DNA of 64,000 nucleotides from Branchiostoma floridae (taxonomy: Eukaryota > Chordata > Leptocardii > Amphioxiformes > Branchiostomatidae). The stretch lies in contig NC_049991.1 of NCBI RefSeq assembly GCF_000003815.2, forward strand, positions 9,804,506 through 9,868,505. The letters run 5' to 3'. Shown here in pieces: positions 1 through 12,678 of the stretch. Numbering within the stretch: the first letter of the stretch is position 1; each line of letters starts with the position of its first letter. The translations under genes were made by a program, and so were the position numbers. The notes under the pieces were generated by a model, which was not told the DNA's origin, ran no database searches, and saw only the letters and a program-made list of their open reading frames with translations.

Positions 1-1852
1 AATTCTGTCCTACTACTTGCTACATATATTTGCCCAAAGGGTGGCTGTTTTTTACAGCTACAGTAACCTTCAAGTCGGTACCTTTGCAACAGCCGCCTGA
101 TTTACATTATTCAAACCAAACCGTAATTGTTTGGAGAAGAACAAGAAGAAGATAAGAAGAAGAAGAAATGGAGCAAAAAAGGGACCGTACTTCTTTAGCC
201 ACCGTAAACTTCACAATTTGACGGCTCATACTATGAAGATGACTGTTTACGATAGGTCATCACTCCTGACTTTTTAGTTACCCAGTTGATATGGCTCCTG
301 TCCGTTTGACTAAGCATTCTTGTCCATACCCTGCATTTAGCCGTTACTGCATTTGGAGAATGCTGCTAATAGCTTGCTGGCCTCGGAATGCCTCGCGACA
401 GCTAAGAAATCATCAACAACTCGAAGTTTATTTTCATTGCTTGTTGCTGCACCAATAGAGGATGATATTTTTGCATGATGCATGACACAAATTCTCTGAT
501 ATCTAGCAACGTGGTAAATAATTAGAAAGCTTACCACGGATAGCTTGAGTGTTATATTGAATGTTTGTTCACCCAACTCTCTTCTCAAGAAGGGGAGGGT
601 ATTGGAGTCCCCGGCACTCCCGGGTACACTTTAGATGTAACGTTACACTCTTTCATTGAAGTGCCTACTAGATATTCCACGTTCAAATACTTCATTCCCG
701 TTTTGCGATTGAATACTCAAGCAGAACTCATCTTGGCATTTCCCCATGTGACAACAGGCCTCTTAAGCATGTTACAAGTGCAACATATGGTACAAAAGAA
801 AGTATTAACATAGTTATTCTGTGTTTGTGATGTATTGATTGGGCGTATGTAAGTGTGTTGAGGCGGCTAACATGGAAAATTGGGGGATGATAAGCTACGC
901 GAGCGCTAGATAAGGTGCACACAAATTGCCAGCCGCTGGCGAGGAACTTGATTGGCTGAATCTTATATATTATGCTAATCAGCACGCAGCAACAGATGGT
1001 TAGCCGGTAAATTGATTTGTGACTGCGCCTTAATGACGTCATCCACTCCTTTGTGTGTACACGGTAAACCAACAAATGAAGTTGACATGTGGGTCTCGCG
1101 GCACGTACACGTGAGGTATAGAAATTACAGTCATGAGTCCTAAAAGCTAGAGGATGATGCGTGGACGCCAGAACTTTACACTTACACAAACAACCCACCG
1201 AAACATTGGGTCGCCAGGTAGCATACGATGTAAGTCACTCAACCGTAGTTCTTGTGCATTTGAATTAACTACAAAACCCCGTAACTGTCAAACCGTATCA
1301 CATTTAATGAATAGCTGAGGCTGTGAGACTGAAAACCCGCATATCAGCGCAACCCCGTGTTTCTCTCGTGTCCCCGCGCAAATTACCAGGGTGTGTTTAA
1401 TGGTAAACCTGCGCGAGATGGATTGAAATGTAATTGCACCTGGCAACGGTTTGCTCTCGGCTGAACCCATCCGTCAAGCTGCATCGTTCAAGCCCAGTGA
1501 TTTTGAATACATGTGAAATAATGCACGTTAGAATCGTCAGGTTATCGTTCCAGTACACGTTCTGAGAGTGAGCCCTGGTAGTGACCTTTCATTCAGAAGC
1601 ACAGCAACAGGTATCAAGTAGTAGGAGATATATTAACAGTTGTTCACTGGATGTCGCGCTGAGCAATGGCATTGAAAAACATTGAAAATATGGTTATCAC
1701 TAACAGTTAATTACAGACTTAAAGCCGATGCCAAAATGTCGCTTTATTTCAGCAGAGTTGAACCGGTCGCAGTTTGGTGCGCCGTCCACATCGAGAAACA
1801 TATTGAATCTTTGACTGTTCAAGCACATTGGCAGTGGGAAACTCCACAACCA
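1..1852. other. Intergenic, no supported gene
   Basis: Only short scattered ORFs are present. None shows a recognisable domain, repeated splice-phase logic or codon bias, and they overlap on both strands. Near 140-170 there is a purine-rich GAAGAA stretch. I see no RNA gene here. Confidence 0.6.
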
Positions 1853-2059
1853 CACTCTCCAAGCAGAGGTTAGGCTCCGGCTGTTTTTTTAACGTTTTTT
1901 TAGTCGTTTTTATCGGGCTTTCTATTTTTTTATATCTTGCTGTGTCAAAACCTAACTGGCTGGCGTACTTCAAGAAAAATGACAAAATAGACTGCCCGAT
2001 AACAACGGCTAAAAAAACCGTTAAAAAACAGCCGGAGCCTAACCTCTGCTTGGAGAGTA
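1853..2059. mobile_element. Fold-back MITE, family A copy 1
   Basis: This 207-bp element is nearly palindromic. Its terminal inverted repeats begin CACTCTCCAAGCAGAGGTT on the left and end with the complement on the right, and the homology runs well inward (GGCTCCGGCTG...CAGCCGGAGCC). It is flanked by an exact 8-bp direct repeat CACAACCA at 1845-1852 and 2060-2067. Three relatives lie at 15629, 29272 and 34596. There is no internal coding region, so it is a non-autonomous DNA transposon. The 8-9 bp target duplication suggests the MULE or hAT superfamily, but the termini do not decide it. The overlapping ORFs on both strands are artefacts of the palindrome. Confidence 0.88.
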
Positions 2060-3950
2060 CACAACCAGTCTTGCTTGTGTGGTTTTTTTTTTCATATCTG
2101 AAAGCGATTTTGTGTGCGAAGTCGACACAGGTGGTTGATTTGTGACGTATTGTGTTAATGTTAGATGGCCGGTTTGGGTCGCCAATCCACCAACTCAGCT
2201 CGAAGGTCAAGATTCTTTTTTTGTTTCAATCTTTTTGACCTTTTGCAGATCTATCTGACGTGGGTCTCTAACGTTACCACATGTGACATGGGTTTTGGGT
2301 AAAGTATCGGATTTAGTTGGAAAATCGTCTAATGGCATTCAACACACACATAAGCACTAAGTAATAATAAGTATGGATAACATTTGGCGTTAGTGCCCAG
2401 CATCATATTTAATAAAGACCACTAAAGATGACCACGCTGACTGTGTGGTTGAGATATAGTATTCGGTAGTAAAATAGCGGCCTCACATGTGTCAGGGCAA
2501 TGTTTAATGGTGGATAATGGGTAAAGAAAATCGTTGCGCGCTGGTCTGTTTTCTCGTCAGTTGGGAACGCCCGGCCAATGGCCATGAGACGTACTGTTAT
2601 GTATGAAGTAGTGGAGCGGGTACAAGACCTGACTGGACTGCGCCAAATTGCGCAAGGATTCTCAATTTGTCGCCTGAAAGTGATACTTTATAGTTTTCGA
2701 AAGACTTTATTCCATTCAGAAAATGTCGAAATTCATATATCTTACAATATCACCACTGCGGTCATGGGTCGTGAGTGAGTAAGTGATCTTATCTAAGTTG
2801 CACGCCAAGTATCAGAAGTTAACATATGCATCATTTTATCACTGCAAATCTGCATTATTAATAACTTTGATGTATGATTTATAGTGGCACCACCGATTTG
2901 ATTTCCAGCTCATTTGGGTTACATTTGCATTAATGCATCAGGTCGATCTCAAAATAAAATTGGCATGAATTCGCAAAGTTGGCAAAATTTGGCACGTTGC
3001 ACCATAAAAACCATATAGGCCACACCACGTTATCTTGCATACGACTGTGATGTAATGAGCTGTAAAAAGAGACAGATTACATATCCTTCAATTTGCAGAC
3101 ATCTTGATTAATAAGGATATATGTTCAAACGACGGGAGTTAATTGACTCATTGCGTCAACCTTGTCTTGACATTGCTTTACTTTGGTTCCTATTGGACTA
3201 TCGAAAATTGTGTTCATCTCTTTTGCATATCAATTCAATGGTAGGTATAAAATTAGCTCTTCGACGAGGTTTCTCCGGTGTCACTATAGTGGACGCTGTC
3301 TGAAACGTCTGACCGTTTCCCAACTCGTAGCCAATAACCGTTCTTTTACTCATGTTTTTACCTGTATGTCTAACCTTCATGAATAAAACAACTTCGCTGG
3401 ACTAAATAAGGAGCATGAAAGAGAAAACTAAAATAGGACGCGAACGAATGTTTGATTTTCATGTCCAACTTAAGGATTGCTCTTCCAACAAGGCAGCAAT
3501 CGATTGCTGGAACCCTTACGTATAACTAGAGAAAAGTACAAACCAGGACAAGATTTCACTCAGGGTTACTTATCGGATTGATTATGTGAACACGAAGAGC
3601 TGGAGGGGTAAAACCGTACTGTAACGTTACCCGCCACGCATACCGATTCCGCACCAGGTGACAATAACAACCCTGAAAGCGCTGCGTGTGCGGCATCCAG
3701 TGACATAAGTTCACCCGTAACACGTCTGTAAGTGCAAACACTGACCCAGGTCCCGGCTTTCTTGAAACATGCATTTTGCCTGAAGTCACAGATGATGAAC
3801 TTTGCATGGCTTCCTGTTTGGAAATCTGTAGAGCCACCAGACTGGATGACAGGGGAATGGAAAACACATCAGAGGGCTGACTTTTCGATTGATTTGGTAG
3901 ATCTTTGGTTGGTTTAAATGGCGTAGGTGAACTGCTGTAGATTTTTGCTG
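2060..3950. other. Intergenic, no supported gene
   Basis: AT-rich sequence with short, unconvincing ORFs on both strands. I found no domain, RNA gene or clear repeat. Confidence 0.55.
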
Positions 3951-4053
3951 TGTCGTAGTATTGTCTGCCGTAATGTTGTGGTGTCGTAATGTTGTCTGCC
4001 GTAATGTTGCGGTGTCGTAATATTGTCTGCCGTAATTTTTTGGTGTCGTAATG
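3951..4053. repeat. 31-bp minisatellite, about 3.3 copies
   Basis: Three consecutive 31-bp units, each with the core TGTCGTAATGTTGTCTGCCG and ending TTGYGG or TTTTGG, plus a partial fourth. The units differ at a few positions. The short minus-strand ORFs across them come from the periodicity. Confidence 0.85.
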
Positions 4054-6910
4054 TATGTATGGCTGGTAGTGGTTGGCCAGAAAGACGTTCTATGCAATGG
4101 CAGTGTTGCACAGTACTAGGAATAACTGTTCTTAAAATTATCTTGTTTTGTATGAATGCACGAATGAATTATGAAAGGAGAAAGACCACTCCCATAGACG
4201 CAGGTGCCTCAGGATAATTTCGTCAATTTTAGAAAATAGAAAAGGCTGAAAGGGCAAAAATCGTATTATATTTTGTAAACTAGATAATGTCTTTTTGAGG
4301 CCGGCTTTACTTTATCATACATACGTAATACCAGGCTGATATCCCAATCAGTCAACGGGTATATTGCGGATCTCTGTAATTCAGCTACACATGAAATATG
4401 GGGTCCCTTCATTTATCAAACCTGATTTCAAGACAGAAGTGCAATAAAGTTAAGATCATCATTAATCAACGAACATTAAGAAGATTTTCGCTGATCCCAA
4501 TGTGCAAATAAGATTTGATTAAAACAGAAATATACCTGGCTTGTACGCGCCGATATGCTGACAGGATGTAGGTATCTTTATACAATCTTATATTTTGTGT
4601 GGGTATGCTACATGACATGTATGTGAGTATTAACATGCATTAATATAAAAAACATGTTACCCAGCAAATATATTAACAAAACTACAAATAAAAAAATAAC
4701 TATGAATAGTATAGGTAGTGTAGATTCAGTTGTCAAATTAATTCATACATCATTTTCATTGTTAAGTATAACCACGCTGTATATCACTAGTATCTTTAGG
4801 GTATTGTTCGTAATATAAAGTTATCACAATTGATAAGAGGTCTTTTTTTGCGAAATCCAGCTCGAGGCCTGATTGCAAGTAACATAAAAAGACCCGACAA
4901 ACATAATAGCATGTTTTTACTCGAAAATGTTGTCTCTAAAGTTTCAAACTATTTGGTTCTACTTCTATGTGCATGTATTCAGCAGGGTCTACACTAAATT
5001 ACTCAACGTCAAATCTAATTACCCATTATCCGCCATGGGTTCCCCCCATTCTCTGTCGAGATTCTCTTCTTCTGAACTTGAACAGATGAAATATTTGAGT
5101 CGTTACAGGCAAACATAATGTTCTAATTCACGATGAAGCTAGCGATATACACTCAGCACAAAAGGTTTGGAATATCAACTTCAGTAGGGTAATTTCAGCA
5201 CTTTTGTGACCCCCTGACGTAAGCAGACCTGTTGCTTGTTAGATAACTTTACAATCATAAGAAACTCTAGTCAAAAGTGCTAAGATATACTTCTATGTTC
5301 TGCATACCAAAGATTACATGAAAAAGGATTGATTGAATCATTGACACCCGCGACCGTACTAATCGGACGATACAGTGACACAAGCAGGGAAATTGGGCCA
5401 CATTATTTGTGTGACCCACTCACGTTAGCAGGCCTGGTGCTTGTTCCTTGAGTTTACAATGATAATGAGTTTGATAACATTGGAAAGGAAATCACACACG
5501 CTTTCTATTGATACATTGAAAATTTGAAATTGATGCAGAAACAACGGAAATATGATGTAAAAAACGTTTTGTGCCGAGTTTAGTTGAACACCAACATATG
5601 GTGTATAGGTGGCGTTTTCACAGCCCTTGGGGCACAAAGAAGGAAACCCGCATATGTTCGGCAAAATCAAACACCACAACCGCATCTTGTAATATTGGTG
5701 AGACTTTGCCAATATAACTCACGCTGTGGTCATACGGAGAAAGCCGCTATAAAAGGTACCAATTAGCCTGCAGCATGTTAGAATGCACTCTTCTGTAGTC
5801 ATCAATATGTACACGCTTGGGGTGGAAATAAGAGCTTTCATGTTCCAACCCTAGAATAACGTTACATCTTGGCAGATATTCGGTTGCAGACATTCGTTCA
5901 TTACTCTTTAATGTGATATTCAGTCGGCGTCTTGGTGGGTACCCTGTCTTGGAAACTTGCCCAGACTTGTATACATCCTTGGCCTTCTGGAGCTCTTGTG
6001 GTTACGCGACAAAACTACGGCTTATCCGAAAACCCTCCCGATAGACGAAGTTTATCCTAAAGCCATCTTAAAGTCAGCACTGAAGTTCAATTTCACAGGC
6101 AAAACCTTGGCATACACAGTGGATCACGCCAACGGCGTTATATGCTATACACATGGCTGGTTAGAGTCTTAACGTCTTGTGCCTCAAAACTCGACGATGG
6201 AACAACTTCACACTGTTATATGTACTGGCTAAACCCTCGGCTCCTTGTTATTTTCCATGAAAACTCTGATATAAAAATATAATGTAAATTTGTCATTCCC
6301 TTGTTCAGTTGTCCTCCTTAGAACTTTTTTAAATGCCCCTGCAGTTCCAGAGCAACCTGCTAAGGAGATCCAAAACATGTACACCATGTATTCCCTGCGT
6401 TACAAGTTATCTGCCACCAAAAAATAAAGACTACAGCGCATCCAGGTCACAAGGTATAAAAAACGGAATTTCTGTTGCAGTACCAAGTCACATACAAGGG
6501 AGCCCAAAATTGACCTTTACCTTCGGCTTCCTAACACCTACCCACATACCAAATATCATCGTAATTTATCCAGAGGTTTATGAGTTAATGCTGACCACAA
6601 ATATCCGGAAAAACAAACAGACACACAAACACACAGACAGACACACCAGAAAACATTTTTCATGGAGATAAATATCTCTCGGCTCACCAACTACGCTCCC
6701 CTTTATGCGGTAAAATATTTTTCGTAGTGCTGCAACCGTTGTGCGCTGAAACCGGAAGTGACGCGAGTATACGTGACTCCTGACCTTTCTGCTTGCTTCT
6801 TGGAATATGTTACTGCGCAGACTCCAACACTTCGTGTGATTCGCTCGGGCAAGGAGGCTCGGGCTACCACCGGTGTACTACATCTTTAATAGAGAGCATC
6901 TTTCATTTAA
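4054..6910. other. Intergenic with a diverged direct repeat
   Basis: No gene can be supported. A diverged direct repeat of about 60 bp occurs at 5209-5272 and 5413-5475. Both copies start GACCC, share AGCAG.CCTG.TGCTTGTT, and then TTTACAAT.ATAA. They probably derive from an old local duplication or a repeat family. An ORF at 5957-6172 has a hydrophobic start but no recognisable family. Confidence 0.5.
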
Positions 6911-9120
6911 CTACAGGCCAGGTGAGACACTGTACATGTCAGTAAGGTGTGTTATCTTTTCATGCAGGCCAAGTGAGACGCTGTACAGGTGTGTAAAGTG
7001 CATTTCCATTGTCTACAAGTACAGCCCAGGTCAGACCCTGTAACGTTACATGTGTGTATTAAAGGGTTTTTCCAGCGTCTACAGGCCAGGTAAGACACTG
7101 TAGAGGTAGCTAAGGTGTGTTTGAACAGTGTTTCCATTGTCTACAGGCCAGGTGAGACTCTGTACAGGTGTGTAAGGTGTGTTTCCATTGTCTACAGGCC
7201 AGGTGAGACTCTGTACAGGCGTGTAAGGTGTGTTTCAATTGTCTACAGGCCAGGTGAGACCCTGTACAGGTGTGTAACTTACTGTAAGGTGTGTTTCCAT
7301 AGTCTACAGGCCAGGTGAACCCGTACAAGGGTGTAAGGTGTGTTTCAATAGTCTACAGGCCAGGTGAGACTCTGTACAGGTAACTAAGGTGTGTTTCCAT
7401 AGTCTACAGGCCAGGTAAGACACTGTAGAGGTAGCTAAGGTGTTTCTCCATTGTCTATGGGCCAGGTAACACACTGTAGAGGTAGCTAAGGTGTGTTTCC
7501 ATAGTCTACGGGCCAGGTGATACCCTGTACAGGTGTGTAAGGTGTGTTTCAATTGTCTACAGGCCAGGTGAACCCGTACAAGTGTGTAAGGTGTGTTTCA
7601 ATAGTCTACAGGCCAGGTGAAACTCTGTACAGGTAACTAAGGCGTGTTTCCATAGTCTACAGGCCAGGTAAGACACTGTAGAGNNNNNNNNNNNNNNNNN
7701 NNNNNNNNNNNNNNNNNNNNNNNNNNNNNNNNNNNNNNNNNNNNNNNNNNNNNNNNNNNNNNNNNNNNNNNNNNNNNNNNNNNNNNNNNNNNNNNNNNNN
7801 NNNNNNNNNNNNNNNNNNNNNNNNNNNNNNNNNNNNNNNNNNNNNNNNNNNNNNNNNNNNNNNNNNNNNNNNNNNNNNNNNNNNNNNNNNNNNNNNNNNN
7901 NNNNNNNNNNNNNNNNNNNNNNNNNNNNNNNNNNNNNNNNNNNNNNNNNNNNNNNNNNNNNNNNNNNNNNNNNNNNNNNNNNNNNNNNNNNNNNNNNNNN
8001 NNNNNNNNNNNNNNNNNNNNNNNNNNNNNNNNNNNNNNNNNNNNNNNNNNNNNNNNNNNNNNNNNNNNNNNNNNNNNNNNNNNNNNNNNNNNNNNNNNNN
8101 NNNNNNNNNNNNNNNNNNNNNNNNNNNNNNNNNNNACAGGTGAGTAAGGTGCGTTTCCTTTGGCGACACACCAGGTAAGACACCGTACAGGTATTAGGTG
8201 TGTTTCCTTTACGACACACCAGTCAAGACACCGTACAGGTAAATTAGGTGTGTTTCCTTTGACGACACACCAGGTAAAACACCGTACAGGTGAGTAAGGT
8301 AAGTTTTATTTGACTGTAGACCAGGTAGGACATCTACAGGTGAGTAAGATGTGTTTCCTTTGGCGACACACCAGGTAAGACACCGTATAGGTGAGTAAGG
8401 TGAGTTTTATTTGACAATAGACCAGGTAGGACATCTACAGGTGAGTAAGGTGCGTTTCCTTTGGCGACACACCAGGTAAGATACCGTATAGGTGAGTAAG
8501 GTGAGTTTTATTTGACAATAGACCAGGTAAGACACCGTATAGGTGAGTAAGGTGTGTTTCTTTGACTACAGACCAGGTAAGACACCGTACAGGTGAGTAT
8601 GGTGTGTTTTCTTTGACTATGAAACAGGTAAGACACTATACAGGTGAGTAAGGTGTGTTTTGTTGACTACAGATTAGGTAAGACACCGTACAGGTGAGTA
8701 AGGTGCCTTTGCTTTGCCTATAGACCATGTATGGCATTAAAAAGGTGAGTATGGTGTCTTTCCTTTGCCTATACACCAGATAAGGCATTATACAGGTGAG
8801 CAAGGTGTTTTGGCTTTGCCTATAGACCAGATAGGGCATTATACAGGTGAGTAAGGTGCCTTTCCTTTGCCTATAAACCAGATAGGGCATTATACAGGCA
8901 AGTAAGGTGTCTTTCCTTTGCATATAAACCAGATAGGACATTATACAGGCAAGTAAGGTGCCTTTCCTTTGCCTATAAAGCATATAGGGCATTATACAGG
9001 TGAGTGAGGTGCCCTTCCTTTGCCTATAGATCTGATAGGGAAATACACAGGTGAGTACAGTCTCATAGTGTCTTTCCTTTGCCTATAGACCAGATTAGGC
9101 ATTATGCAGGTGAGTATGGT
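6911..9120 (+). repeat. 51-bp minisatellite array, plus-orientation arm
   Basis: A tandem array of a 51-bp unit. Three sub-families follow in blocks: type A (about 6911-7683, core TCTACAGGCCAGGTGAGAC), type B (about 8136-8690, GACACACCAGGTAAGACACC) and type C (about 8690-9120, CCTATAGACCAGATAGGGC). Almost every unit carries a donor-like CAGGTGAGTAAGGTG and a pyrimidine-rich TTTCCTTTG..YAYAG acceptor-like tract. Because 51 is divisible by three, the array makes long open frames with a 17-residue period; these are not evidence of a protein. A 452-N gap interrupts it, so its true length is unknown. Confidence 0.93.
7684..8135. other. Assembly gap (452 N)
   Basis: A run of N inside the minisatellite array, probably where tandem repeats could not be resolved. 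Confidence 0.99.
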
Positions 9121-9129
9121 CATTTGGAA

Positions 9130-10868
9130 AGACACCATAGTAACTGTACTCACCTGTATGATGCCTAATCTGTTTTATAGGCAAAGGAAGATATCTTAGT
9201 GACCATACTCACCTGAATAATGCCTTACCTGGTCTATAGGCAGAGGAAGGGCACCTTACTCACCTTTATAATGCCCTATCTGCCATATAGGCAAAGGAAA
9301 GACACCACAGTGATCATATTCACCTGTATAATACCCTATCTGGTCTATAGGCAAAGGAAAGACACCATACTTACCTGTATAATGCCCCATCTGGACTATA
9401 ATCAAAGAAGAGACATCTTACTCACCTGTATAATGCCCAATCTGGTCTATAGGCAAAGGAAAGACATCTTACTTGCCTGTATAATGCCCTATATGCTCTA
9501 TAGTCAAAGGAAAGACACCATAGGGACCGTACTCACCTGTGTAATGCCCTATTTGGTCTATAATCAAAGGAAGGGCACCTTACTCACCTGTATAATGCCC
9601 TAAATGGTCTATAGGCAAAGGAAAGACATGTTTCTCACCTGTATAATGCCCTACATGGTCTATAGGCAAAGGAAAGGCACCTTACTCACCTGTATAATGC
9701 CCTATCTGGTGTATAGGCAAAAGAAAGACACCTTACTTAACTGTATAATGCCCTATGTGGTCTATAGGCAAAGGAAAGGCACCCTATTCACCTGTATAAT
9801 GCCCTATCTGGTCAATAGGCAAAGGAAAGGCACCTTACTCACCTGTATAATGCCCTATCTGGTCTATAGGCAAAGGAAAGACACCTCACTCACCTGTATA
9901 ATGCCTTATCTGGTCTATAGGGCAATGAAAGAAACCTTACTCACATGTATAATGCCCTATCTGGTATAATAGGCAAATGAAAGACACCTTACTCACATGT
10001 ATAATGCCCTATCTGGTATATAGGCAAAGGCAAAACACCTTACTCACCTGTATAATGCCTTATCTGGTCTATAGGCAAATGAAAGACACCTTACTCACAT
10101 GTATAATGCCCTATCTGGTCTATAGGCAAAGGCAAAACACCTTACTCACCTGTATGATGCCTTATCTGGTCTATAGGCAAAGGAAAGACACCGTACTCAC
10201 CTGTATAATGCCTACATGGTCTATAGTCAAAGGAAAGGCACCTTACTCACCTGTACGGTGTCTTACCTGGTCCATAGTCAAATGAAACTCACCTTACTCA
10301 CCTGTGCGGTGTCTTACCTAGTCTGTAGTCAAAGAAACACATGTTACTCACCTGTACAGTGTCTTACCAGTTTCATAGTCAAAGGAAACACACCTTACTC
10401 ACCTGTACTGTGTCTTACCCGGTGTGTTGTCGAAGGAAACACACCTTACACACCTGTAGATGTCTTACCTGGTCTATAGTCAAATGAAACTCACCTTACT
10501 CACCTGTACGGTGTTTTACCTGGTGTGTCGTCAAAGGATACACACCTTATTTACCTGTAAGGTGTCTTGACTGGTGTGTTGTTAAAAGAAACACACCTTA
10601 ATTACCTGTACGGTGTCTTGACTGGTGTGTCGTTAAAGGAAACACACCTTAATTACCTGTACGGTGTCTTACCTGGTGTGTCGTCAAAGGAAAGACACCG
10701 TACTTACCTGTTGAATGCCCTATCTGGTCTATAGGCAAAGGAAAGACACCATACTTACCTGTATAATTCCCCATCTGAACCATAATCAAAGAAAAGACAT
10801 CTTACTCACCTGTATAATGCCCTACATGGTCTATAGGCAAAGGAAAGACACCTTACTCACCTGTATAA
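9130..10868 (-). repeat. 51-bp minisatellite array, inverted arm
   Basis: The same 51-bp unit continues here in reverse complement (ACTCACCTGTATAATGCCCT...GGTCTATAGGCAAAGGAAAG). The order is type C (about 9150-10240), type B (about 10240-10690), then a few type C units to 10868. It therefore partly mirrors the left arm. The switch point lies near 9130, where AGGCATTATGCAGGTGAG faces CTCACCTGTATGATGCCT across about 25 bp. The repeated MPYLVYRQRK-type translations are products of the array. Confidence 0.93.
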
Positions 10869-12678
10869 TAGTGGAAATAATTAATCATTATGTTACTTCA
10901 TGAATATGAGGCTAAGACTATTGGTAAGTTTCTACACTTTTCTCCATCCACACTCCAGGTGTTCTTCTAGCTCATTGTTACAATCTTCAATTACCAGTGT
11001 CATATTTGGACAAATTGACAAAATGCTATTGTTGACAAACTTTTTGAGTCGTGAGAGTAATATCACCTGCCAACACTTGTTATAGTGAACTATTATATTT
11101 TATACTGTTCCAAGGTGGACATTGGATTGTCCCTGATCAATTTTTGTGAAATACTCCTGTTGGGTTGATCCCATATCTTTGTCTTATTTCATTCTTCTCA
11201 AAATAATTTGTCAGTCGGTTTGATTTTGACAGGCTTTTTTTTACATTGCAGGTACCAGTGACAACATCTATGCAAGATGGAAACCTTCATTAAAAACTTC
11301 CTGCATTTCTATTACCCAATTTGTTGATATGATATTCCTAGCTTGTCTTGAAAGTTTGGATTTTTGTAGCCTATATACATATATATATATCGCAAAGTAT
11401 CTAAAACACCACTGTACCANNNNNNNNNNNNNNNNNNNNNNNNNNNNNNNNNNNNNNNNNNNNNNNNNNNNNNNNNNNNNNNNNNNNNNNNNNNNNNNNN
11501 NNNNNNNNNNNNNNNNNNNTTTTGTGCGCGTATTTCGATCCATTCCCCTATTTCACAAGTTTTTTTTTTTTTCAAAAGTCCATAAGCTCAATCATGGGAT
11601 CGTATTGGGAATATGCGGTAACGTTATATTAGTTTTACATTCACAGATGTTTGAAAACAGTCATTTAAAACTACACGTGTATTACAAAGACAAATGAACG
11701 AGGAATTGTCTATGTTCTTGCTTTATTTATCTTAATTCAGTGACTTACCAATGAACAGGCGGAACAAAATTACCGTTAGTTTAGAAATACAAAATAAAGA
11801 TATACTGGTCAGTAAATAACTTATATAAATTAACTTACTTATTAATAAGTAATATTTATTCCCTGTCCATTACTAACACTGTAATGTCTAAACATATACC
11901 ATTTCATTCATTCAGACTTTGGATTAAGCTGATAAACCAAGCACTGGTTTGTACTGCTTTCCGGGACAGGGTGACAAACAAAGGAAAGTACTAGTACTTC
12001 ATAAAGAGTAACGTTAACGTAAATATACATTGTAACGAGTCGCTTACAACTTCTGTATTAGCTCTGCATTTACGCATTATTATAGGAAAACTATTTTACA
12101 ATGCATATCTTTGAGGTATAAGATGACATTGTAATAACTGAGGACTAGTGCGGAGGATTACGTCTTCTGGCTTACTTTATTTGTTAGTAACACCGACTGA
12201 AGCTAGCGGGTATCGATAATTTACATGGTCGTAAGTTTGATGTGGATACAATGCTAAGTTACAACCCCAAGGTGTCTTTCAGTACGGCATATACCATGGT
12301 CTAGGTTACTATATGGAATACAATGATAAAAAGTAAATACCAAAAACCTTTAGTGGCATTTACCTTTAGAGTTGCTGCACGCTTTGACACATACATGTAT
12401 AACTTTAACTACCTTAACAAATACAACTATAAACTAGGGTTAACTACAAGCGACCCTCACCGTAACTGTGCTACTGATACGCATATTCTTATTCAGACTT
12501 TTGTAACCAATCAGCTCTCAATACCTTTTGATCACTTCATTGTCTGTCTTGAAGAGACGATGGGTCACTTACATGACTTATCATGACTCCAAATATGGTC
12601 ATACCTAATCAATACCTAATTACATCACAGATCATGACCGATAGAATACTTCAATTGGCACATATTATGTCTTGGCGT
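10869..12678. other. Intergenic with a 100-N gap
   Basis: AT-rich DNA, with N at 11420-11519 (a round-number gap, so its real size is unknown). I found no gene. TTTATT at about 12176-12181, read on the minus strand as AATAAA, could be a poly(A) signal for the death receptor that ends at 12679, but it is 500 bp away. Confidence 0.5.
11420..11519. other. Assembly gap (100 N)
   Basis: Exactly 100 N, the usual placeholder for a gap of unknown size. Confidence 0.99.

Noticed and set aside
1749-2210. Overlapping ORFs of 105 and 153 residues on both strands
   Set aside because: They are translations of the two arms of the palindromic MITE (1853-2059).
5957-6172. Small secreted protein
   Set aside because: The 71-residue frame starts with a hydrophobic stretch, but there is no splice context, no family resemblance and no upstream promoter signal.
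7557-8219. Minus-strand ORF of 220 residues
   Set aside because: Most of it is translated N; the ends are minisatellite units.
6911-10868. CRISPR-like array or a real repetitive protein gene
   Set aside because: Units of 51 bp abut directly with no unique spacers, there are no cas genes, and the host is an animal. The open frames come from a unit length divisible by three, exist on both strands, and show no start or splice structure.
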